This document shows positions 7,439-12,880 of a stretch of 12,880 nt of DNA, in pieces. Within the stretch, counting starts at the first letter, position 1. Each line of letters begins with the position of its first letter. This DNA is from Saprospiraceae bacterium (GTDB lineage Bacteria > Bacteroidota > Bacteroidia > Chitinophagales > Saprospiraceae), in NCBI GenBank assembly GCA_020852155.1, contig JADZBJ010000159.1, positions 1 through 12,880 of the forward strand. The letters are read 5' to 3'. The position numbers were made by a program, and so were the translations under genes. Under the pieces are notes generated by a model. The model saw nothing but the letters and a program-made list of their open reading frames with translations, did no database searches and was not told the DNA's origin.

Positions 7439-8785
7439 ATGAAACAAGCAATCGTCGTGGGCGCTGGCCTGGTAGGCTCACTTTGGGCTGTTTTTCTGGC
7501 GCGCCGCGGTTATGCCGTCAAAGTTTTTGAACGCCGCCCCGAGATGCGCGCTGTGGGTTACCGAGGTGGCCGAAGCATCAATCTGGCCATGAGTGAACGT
7601 GGCTGGAAAGCAGCCGAAATGGCCGGAATTCGTGAAAAAATGGCCCATGTAGCCTTGCCCATGCCGGGCAGAATGATGCACGCCGTTTCGGGCAACCTGA
7701 CTTATCAGCCTTACGGCAAAACCGGCGAAGCCATCTACTCGGTTTCCCGCGGCGGCCTCAACCTCGAATTACTGAACATCGCCTCGCAATTTCCGAATGT
7801 GGAATTTTTCTTCGAGCACCGCTGCGTTGACGTAGATCTGAACGAGTCATTCGCCACTTTTGAGGACATGAAAACGGGTGAGATCAAACGCATCGAAGCG
7901 CCGCTGGTTTTTGGAACAGACGGTGCTTTTTCCGCCGTCCGCTATTCGCTACAGCGCACCGATCGCTTCGATTATGCCCAAAAATACCTGGACCACGGTT
8001 ACAAGGAATTGAACATCACGCCCGACGAGGCTGGTCGCCACCGTATGCAGCCTGATGCGCTGCACATCTGGCCACGTGGCAATCACATGTTGATCGCCCT
8101 GCCCAATGCCGACGGCACGTTCACCTGCACCCTGTTCCTGCCGTTTGAAGGGCCCGTTGCCTTTGAAAACATTAAAACAGATGCCGATGTCATGGACTTT
8201 TTCCGGGAATACTATCCGGACGTGCCAGCGTTGATGCCTGATTTTGTGGAACAATTCCGCGAAAACCCGACGTCGTCGCTGTGTACGGTCAGGTGCCGCC
8301 CCTGGCAATGGCAAGGTCGTATCCTGCTGCTGGGCGATGCCGCACACGCGATTGTGCCGTTTTTTGGCCAGGGCATGAACGCCGGTTTTGAGGATTGCAC
8401 CATCCTGGACGCGATGTATGACGAATTCGGCGGCGACTGGAGCCGTATGATTCCCGAATTTGCCCGCCGCCGTCAGCCTGATGGCGACGCTATTGCCGAC
8501 CTGGCGCTGCGTAATTTTATTGAAATGCGCGACCTGGTGGCTGATCCGAAGTTTTTATTACGGAAAAAAATAGCCGCCGCCCTGCATGAGAAACACCCGG
8601 AATTCCTGCCCGTGTATTCCATGGTGTCGTTTTCAAATACACCTTACCGCGTCGCCCTACGTGAAGATGATGCGCAGAACCAGTTATTTGCAGAAATTCT
8701 GGCCATACCCGGCATCGAACAAAATTGGGACCGACCCGAAGTAGATGCATTGTTGCAAGCATACCTGAGCAACCGCCAGGCATAA
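7439..8785 (+). CDS. kmo: Kynurenine 3-monooxygenase
   Basis: A 448-residue FAD-dependent aromatic hydroxylase that converts L-kynurenine to 3-hydroxykynurenine with NADPH and oxygen, a step from tryptophan toward quinolinate and NAD. Seen in order: the FAD-binding GAGLVG (8-13), RSINLAMSERG (45-55, characteristic of KMO), GRMMH with Arg78 and QPYG with Tyr92 (spaced like the substrate-binding Arg and Tyr of characterised KMOs; this alignment is my inference), GTDGAFSAVR (159-168), HIWPRG (209-214) and the FAD ribityl-site motif GDAAHAIVPFFGQGMNAGFED (299-319). Full length, with no frame damage. A purine-rich stretch (AAAAGAAAAGAG) lies just before the ATG. Other kynurenine-pathway genes such as tryptophan dioxygenase or kynureninase are not in the window, so it is likely unlinked from the pathway here. 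Confidence 0.95.
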   Translation: MKQAIVVGAGLVGSLWAVFLARRGYAVKVFERRPEMRAVGYRGGRSINLAMSERGWKAAEMAGIREKMAHVALPMPGRMMHAVSGNLTYQPYGKTGEAIYSVSRGGLNLELLNIASQFPNVEFFFEHRCVDVDLNESFATFEDMKTGEIKRIEAPLVFGTDGAFSAVRYSLQRTDRFDYAQKYLDHGYKELNITPDEAGRHRMQPDALHIWPRGNHMLIALPNADGTFTCTLFLPFEGPVAFENIKTDADVMDFFREYYPDVPALMPDFVEQFRENPTSSLCTVRCRPWQWQGRILLLGDAAHAIVPFFGQGMNAGFEDCTILDAMYDEFGGDWSRMIPEFARRRQPDGDAIADLALRNFIEMRDLVADPKFLLRKKIAAALHEKHPEFLPVYSMVSFSNTPYRVALREDDAQNQLFAEILAIPGIEQNWDRPEVDALLQAYLSNRQA

Positions 8786-8852
8786 GAGGTTGTTTAAAAT
8801 TCACTCACTGGCTCAAAAAGGCATTTTTTACTGCCACCCGTAAACAAACACC

Positions 8853-10574
8853 ATGATCCTGATCCTGCTAACCTGGATATACATTGCACTGATGACCGTG
8901 CCGGTGGGCTGGGCGCTCCAGCGCTGGACAGCCAGCATGTTCACTGGCCAATTGGCTGGCGAGCCGGGTTTGCTCGATTCAGTCATGATTGGTATGGCGG
9001 CATTATCGGTTTATCTGGGCGCTTTTTCCCTGTTTTTTCCAATACAGGCCAGTGCACATGGCATTTGGTGGCTTGTAGTAGCCATAACCGGCTGGAGTGT
9101 TCATGACGAACTTCGCCATGCCCTGAAACGCAGCGAACGGCGCGCTCATTTGTTTTGCAATGTCGGTTATACGGGCATTTTTCTGTGCATGGCCGTCGTG
9201 TTGGCGTACGCTGTTCAGCAACCGCAGGTATATGATTCAGCGTTGTATCACGTACAAAGTATCCGCTGGATTACAGAATATCCGGCCATACCCGGGCTGG
9301 GCCATATGCACGGGCGACTGGCATTTAACTCCCACTTTTTTCTGCTGAGCGCTTTTTTTGACAGCAGTTGGCTGGGCGTGCCCAACGGGTTTGCCCTGAA
9401 CAGCGCCATCGTGCTGCTGCTGCTGTGGAGGATCATCGGCGAGTTGTCGCGTTCATTGGCACTTGAAGCGTCCGACGACATGGTTTTTTACCTGGCTTTG
9501 CTGACTTTCAGCCTGTTTTTTCTGGTAAAATACGTTCACTCGCCTACGCCGGATGTTTTTGTCGCCAGTCTGGTGTTGTGGATTTTAGTCTGGCTAACCC
9601 GCTGGAAACACGCCATAAAACGTGAACGTCCCGGATTTAATCTGGAAACCTTTAAACGCAAACAGCAACTGCGTGCCGCGCATTCCGGCTATTTCATCAC
9701 GCCGGTATCATTGATCTTTCTGGCGGTTACGGCCAAATTGAGTGCGGCTTTTGCGGCGTTTTTAATTCCGCTTTTCCTGCCGTTTCAATGGCGTAATTAC
9801 CTGAAGATTGCCGCCATAGGCAGCGTAATTCTATTGCCTTTTTTAATTAGAAATTACGTGTTGTCGGGCTGGCTCGTCTATCCGTTTCCTGGTATAGACC
9901 TTTTTTCGCCTGACTGGAAAATCCCGATGGAGCAGGTCGTGGCCGAGAAAAATTTTATCGAATGCTGGTCGCGGGCATTTGCTTATGACCTGAGCCGCAC
10001 GCAAGCCATGACGTTGCTCGACTGGCTGCCGGGCTGGTGGGCGAGGCAGGAATTATTATGGAAAGTTGTACTGCTCCTGAATGCCGTCAGCGGGCCATTG
10101 GCCTTGTATTACTACCGGCGACTGGAACCTACTTTCGGGCAGCATAAATCCTGGTGGATTGGCGCCATGCTGATGAACGTCGCTTTCTGGTGGGTTACCG
10201 CGCCGGACCCTCGTTTTGCCGGCGGATTTTTGATTGGAAATGCAGCCCTGACGTTGCAATTGGTGACTTATTTTAACCTGACCATATACACGGTCGAACG
10301 TTTCACCAAATTTGCCATTCTGGGGTTTGTGCTACTCAGCGTGGGCCTGATTGGCATGAAATTGCGGAAAATCTCGCTCCACGAACTCTGGCAACCTGCG
10401 CCAATGGCCAAAGTAGCGGCCCGTCAGTATCATCACCGGGCCATACCTACCTGGGTACCGGAAGTAGGCGAACGCTGTTTCGATTGTCCTATTCCCTGCG
10501 CGCCGGACCTGAATGAGCGCATCAAACTGCGCGGAAAAACGATCAAGGAAGGGTTTAGGATTATTTCCGATTGA
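8853..10574 (+). CDS. Polytopic membrane protein, GT-C-like (LIC_10190-type)
   Basis: A 573-residue integral membrane protein with roughly ten to twelve hydrophobic segments. A luminal-type loop holds YDSALYHVQSIRWI (127-140) followed by GLGHMHGRLAFNSHFF (148-163); an Asp in the first large loop is typical of GT-C glycosyltransferases, and the pattern resembles membrane proteins labelled LIC_10190 family. The C-terminal tail outside the membrane has CFDCPIPC (542-549), similar to the Cys-Pro-rich tail I recall for that family. Function is unproven; a lipid-linked sugar transferase is a reasonable hypothesis. It is the last of four same-strand genes, 67 bases after kmo. Its TGA stop (10572-10574) and last codons lie inside the inverted-repeat element that follows. 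The ATG at 8853 opens directly into a hydrophobic segment. Confidence 0.65.
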   Translation: MILILLTWIYIALMTVPVGWALQRWTASMFTGQLAGEPGLLDSVMIGMAALSVYLGAFSLFFPIQASAHGIWWLVVAITGWSVHDELRHALKRSERRAHLFCNVGYTGIFLCMAVVLAYAVQQPQVYDSALYHVQSIRWITEYPAIPGLGHMHGRLAFNSHFFLLSAFFDSSWLGVPNGFALNSAIVLLLLWRIIGELSRSLALEASDDMVFYLALLTFSLFFLVKYVHSPTPDVFVASLVLWILVWLTRWKHAIKRERPGFNLETFKRKQQLRAAHSGYFITPVSLIFLAVTAKLSAAFAAFLIPLFLPFQWRNYLKIAAIGSVILLPFLIRNYVLSGWLVYPFPGIDLFSPDWKIPMEQVVAEKNFIECWSRAFAYDLSRTQAMTLLDWLPGWWARQELLWKVVLLLNAVSGPLALYYYRRLEPTFGQHKSWWIGAMLMNVAFWWVTAPDPRFAGGFLIGNAALTLQLVTYFNLTIYTVERFTKFAILGFVLLSVGLIGMKLRKISLHELWQPAPMAKVAARQYHHRAIPTWVPEVGERCFDCPIPCAPDLNERIKLRGKTIKEGFRIISD

Positions 10575-10697
10575 TTCGATTAAGTCCGATTGATTCGATT
10601 TACCCGACGTAGAGTAGATGTACTTAGTGCATCTTCGTGTCTCTTAGTGCCTTAGTGGTGAAAAAATCGAATCAATCGGACTTAATCGAATCAATCG
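10568..10697. repeat. Intergenic inverted-repeat element with 34-bp perfect arms
   Basis: The arms 10568-10601 and 10664-10697 are exact reverse complements (34 bp), separated by 62 bases. Each arm contains two copies of the 14-mer CGATTGATTCGATT (or its complement) separated by AAGTC, so the element has four copies, and a further partial unit follows at 10697-10705. The loop holds repeated CTTAGTG-type words (TTAGTGC near 10624 and 10644, TTAGTG near 10652), like the CTTAGTG/CTTCGTG intergenic repeats I recall from Bacteroidota and other environmental genomes. It fills the gap between the convergent membrane-protein and ychF genes and supplies the stop codon of the former. Its RNA would form a very long hairpin from either strand, so termination or mRNA 3' protection is possible, but no T tract follows the plus-strand stem. 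Confidence 0.9.
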
Positions 10698-10706
10698 AAT
10701 CAATCA

Positions 10707-11813
10707 TCAGACATTAAACCGGAAGTGCATGATATCGCCGTCATGTACGACATATTCCTTGCCTTCGACGGACATTTTACCGGCTTCCTTGACTTTGGCT
10801 TCTGAACCCAGCGTCACGAAATCATTGTACTTGATGACCTCGGCGCGGATAAATCCTTTTTCAAAATCAGAGTGAATAACGCCAGCCGCTTCGGGGGCTT
10901 TGGCGCCGTTGCGCACCGTCCAGGCGCGGACTTCCTTGTCACAGGCGGTGAACTAGGTAATCAGGTTGAGTAATTTGTAACTGCTGCGAATGACGCGATT
11001 TACGCCAGGCTCGCTCAGGCCCATCATGTCGAGAAATTCGTTGCGTTCCTCTTTGGTGTCTAATTCAGCAATTTGCGCTTCGATTCCGGCGCAAATCATG
11101 ATGATTTCGGCATTTTCCGCAGCGACAGCCTTTTTGAAGGCTTCTGTGTGGGCGTTGCCTTTTTCAATGTCGCCTTCGCCGACGTTACAGGCGTAAAGGA
11201 CAGGCTTGGAGGTCAGCAGCGCCAGGTCACGAACGAGCAGGTTGCGGCCGTCGTCGTCGAGGTCGGCCAAAATTTCGCGGAGCACGCGGCCCGTTTCCAG
11301 GTGTGCTTTGGCGCGGTTGAGTGTTTCGAGCGCTTTCAGTTCTTCCTTGTTACCGGCTTTGGCGGCGCGGGCTGTTTTATCAATACGCTTTTCGATGGTA
11401 TCGAGGTCTTTGAAACTCAATTCGAGGTCAATGATCTCTTTGTCGCGCACCGGATTGACAGAGCCGTCCACGTGCACCACATTATCATCATCGAAGCAAC
11501 GCACCACGTGAATGATGGCGTCCACTTCGCGGATATTGGCCAGGAACTGGTTGCCCAGACCTTCGCCCTTGCTGGCGCCTTTGATAAGGCCCGCAATGTC
11601 CACAATCTCAACAGTCGTGGGCTGAACTCGTTGTGGCTGAACGATTTCCGACAACTTGTCGAGGCGCTCATCCGGTACTGTGATGATACCCACGTTAGGG
11701 TCTTTGGTCGCAAAAGGGTAATTGGCGGCCAGAGCCTTGCCATTGGTGAGCGCATTGAAAAGCGTGGATTTTCCGACGTTGGGCAAGCCAACAATACCGC
11801 ACTGAAGAGCCAT
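10707..11813 (-). pseudogene. ychF: ychF GTPase/ATPase, interrupted by one in-frame TAG
   Basis: YchF (EngD/OLA1-type), a ribosome-associated P-loop NTPase that prefers ATP. Read from ATG 11813: G1 GLPNVGKS (9-16), G3 DIAG (72-75), His114 in DNVVHVDG (the catalytic-type His of YchF), and NVGE (210-213) in place of the usual NKxD, as in the family. At codon 287 (plus 10953-10955) a TAG replaces the Tyr expected in LNLxTYFTA; the frame then continues unbroken as FTACDKEVRAWT through the TGS domain to FNV and a TGA at 10707. Read through, the product would be 368 residues, close to the usual length of about 363. Stopping at the TAG gives 286 residues without the TGS domain. No frameshift or decay is seen elsewhere. 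The gene could be a fresh pseudogene, a readthrough or suppressed gene, or a sequencing error. A GTG at 10914-10916 could restart only part of the TGS domain. Confidence 0.9.
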
Positions 11814-11842
11814 GAAATTGCTGAGTAGTGAAAAAACGGCCG

Positions 11843-11850
11843 CAAAGGTA
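11843..11850 (-). promoter_or_regulatory. -7 box of ychF promoter
   Basis: The minus strand reads TACCTTTG, an exact TAnnTTTG match, 30 bases before the ychF ATG at 11813, implying a leader of about 25 nt. A TTG upstream is only 13 bases from the box, shorter than normal, so the -33 element is uncertain. Confidence 0.55.
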
Positions 11851-11951
11851 GCATTTTCAGGGGCAATTTTTTGAGCCGCAGGGAAAGTTTTAGGCAGGTT
11901 GAGTGGAATTGGCGACTTTTCACGGACTTTTGCAAAAAAGCCGGTGAGGCT

Positions 11952-12069
11952 ACACTACTGGAATTTTCCCGCAGATGCCGCAGATGCAAGCGCAGATTTC
12001 GCAGATTTTCCCGCAGATTCCACAGAAAATCTGCGAAATCTGCGGGAGATTAAAAATATACAGTAGTGT
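11952..12069. repeat. 118-bp CGCAGAT repeat element with terminal inverted repeats
   Basis: It is bounded by a 9-bp perfect inverted repeat, ACACTACTG (11952-11960) and CAGTAGTGT (12061-12069). Inside, CGCAGAT occurs five times in direct orientation at 11970, 11979, 11991, 12000 and 12012 (spacing 9, 12, 9, 12, a 21-bp period) and twice inverted at 12029 and 12038. The segments 11991-12010 and 12025-12044 form a perfect 20-bp stem with a 14-nt loop. Similar ATCTGCG/CGCAGAT intergenic repeats are familiar to me from Bacteroidota genomes. It lies between the divergent ychF and TonB-receptor genes, 31 bases before the receptor ATG. There is no coding potential or transposase. Confidence 0.88.
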
Positions 12070-12100
12070 GCGCTGAGGCAAATCAAACTTACATACGCTT

Positions 12101-12880
12101 ATGTTCCAGAAAATTACCCTTGTACTTGTCGGCTGCTTTTTTTCCATGAACCTGTTGGCTCAGGAACTCTCCGGCGTGATACGCGACGCTGTAAAAAATC
12201 AGCCCGTTTTCGGGGCGACAATCAGGCTGAAAAACGCCCGTATTGATCAGCAGACGACCAGCGATCCGTCAGGACTTTTCAGTTTTGAAAACCTGCAATA
12301 TGGCTATTACACCCTGGAAGTCATTGCGCAGGGATATGAAAACCAAACCATTACAGAAATAGAAGTCAAAGCGGCCAGGGACGTAAATATTGAATTGTCG
12401 CTGCAGCCGTCTTCTATCGTTTTGAATGAATTACCCATCACGTATGCGCTACCGAGTGGCCGTCGGCCGCTACAACCCATAGGCGAAATCCCGCTGAGCC
12501 GCGACCAGACGCTTCGCCTGCCTTCGATGTATTTCGACCCGGCTCGACTGGCTGCTGCTTATCCGGGCGTGGCACAGACCGAAGACGGCACAAACGCGCT
12601 GAACATTCGCGGCAACAGCCCGTCCAGTGTGCGCTGGCGACTGGAAGGCACTGAAATTGTTAATCCGAATCACCTGCCCAACGCCGGTACGTTCAGTGAT
12701 GGCCCGGCCGCAGCCAGTGGTGGTGTGTTGATGTTTTCGGCGCAAATGCTGGACAATAGCAGCCTGCTCACCGGTTCGCTGCCTGCGGGATATGGCGATG
12801 CCATTGGCGGTATTTTTGACATGAACCTGCGGACGGGCAATGCCACCCGGCACCAGTTTACGGCACAGGCCGGATTAGTC
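12101..12880 (+). CDS. TonB-dependent receptor, N-terminal part
   Basis: A reading frame open from ATG 12101 to the right edge (260 residues, 3' end outside the window). A signal peptide covers MFQKITLVLVGCFFSMNLLA (1-20), with likely cleavage before QE. Residues about 22-102 form a carboxypeptidase-regulatory-like beta domain (SGVIRDAVKNQPVFGATIRL, DPSGLFSFENLQYGYYTLEV). A plug-like region begins near 130 and contains AYPGVAQTEDGTNALNIRG (153-171) and RLEGTEIVNPNHL (180-192). This is the architecture of outer-membrane TonB-dependent receptors and related barrels in Bacteroidota, which take up siderophores, peptides or glycans; the substrate cannot be told, and no SusD-like partner is in view. 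The repeat element lies immediately upstream, and I see no clear TAnnTTTG box between it and the ATG. Confidence 0.88.
   Translation, partial: MFQKITLVLVGCFFSMNLLAQELSGVIRDAVKNQPVFGATIRLKNARIDQQTTSDPSGLFSFENLQYGYYTLEVIAQGYENQTITEIEVKAARDVNIELSLQPSSIVLNELPITYALPSGRRPLQPIGEIPLSRDQTLRLPSMYFDPARLAAAYPGVAQTEDGTNALNIRGNSPSSVRWRLEGTEIVNPNHLPNAGTFSDGPAAASGGVLMFSAQMLDNSSLLTGSLPAGYGDAIGGIFDMNLRTGNATRHQFTAQAGLV

Noticed and set aside
10953..10955. Selenocysteine-type or frameshift recoding at the ychF stop
   Set aside because: The codon is TAG, not TGA, the frame is unchanged across it, and no slippery site is seen. The family residue is Tyr. Simple nonsense mutation or amber readthrough remain the only sensible options.
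11073..11828. 251-residue plus-strand open frame
   Set aside because: It lies entirely antisense to ychF, whose protein is clearly conserved. The frame is open because of codon bias in ychF, and its translation resembles no family.
11970..12044. Possible CRISPR array
   Set aside because: The repeats are only 7 bases, spacing is 9-12 bases, some units are inverted and no cas genes are present. It is a structured intergenic repeat.
11945..12079. Insertion-sequence remnant with target duplication TGAGGC
   Set aside because: The TGAGGC copies are at unequal distances from the terminal inverted repeats (1 and 4 bases), and no transposase sequence is present.
12470..12853. 127-residue minus-strand open frame
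   Set aside because: Antisense to the TonB-receptor frame, which has a signal peptide, a regulatory-like domain and plug-like sequence; the antisense frame has none.

Overview
The window reads as a chromosomal stretch from a member of the Bacteroidota, most likely a free-living Saprospiria/Chitinophagia-type organism; rank below phylum is inference. Supporting signs are several matches to the Bacteroidota sigma-factor -7 box (TAnnTTTG) at sensible distances from tRNA and protein gene starts, weak Shine-Dalgarno signals, a TonB-dependent receptor with an N-terminal carboxypeptidase-regulatory-like domain, and the protein families present. Most of the content is housekeeping or ordinary accessory genes. 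No phage, insertion sequence, CRISPR array or defence operon is visible.

Layout. Positions 1-152 hold nothing certain, only a minus-strand open frame without a start codon. Positions 153-504 carry two minus-strand tRNA genes, Leu(UAA) and Gly(GCC), each with its own -7 box and its own intrinsic terminator. A plus-strand pair follows (589-3581): a membrane protein fused to a THEP1-like NTPase, overlapping by ATGA a MoxR/magnesium-chelatase-I-like AAA+ ATPase. A strong hairpin at 3605-3641 separates this pair from the convergent gyrB (3660-5645, minus). Divergent promoters in 5646-5819 serve gyrB and a plus-strand run of four closely spaced genes: a putative lipoprotein, a TspO-like tryptophan-rich membrane protein, kynurenine 3-monooxygenase (kmo), and a large GT-C-like polytopic membrane protein that resembles the LIC_10190 family.

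The last gene of that run ends inside a 130-bp inverted-repeat element (10568-10697), which fills the gap to the convergent ychF. The ychF gene is complete except for one in-frame TAG where the conserved Tyr before the TGS domain should be (10953-10955). Upstream of ychF is a second intergenic repeat element (11952-12069), built from CGCAGAT units on a 21-bp period. A TonB-dependent receptor (12101 onward) then runs off the right edge.

The points most worth a second look are the amber codon in ychF, with no TAG used as the terminal stop by any complete gene here; the two structured repeat elements flanking ychF; and the membrane/THEP1 fusion coupled to a AAA+ ATPase with an altered Walker B motif. 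None of these proves a new system from sequence alone.
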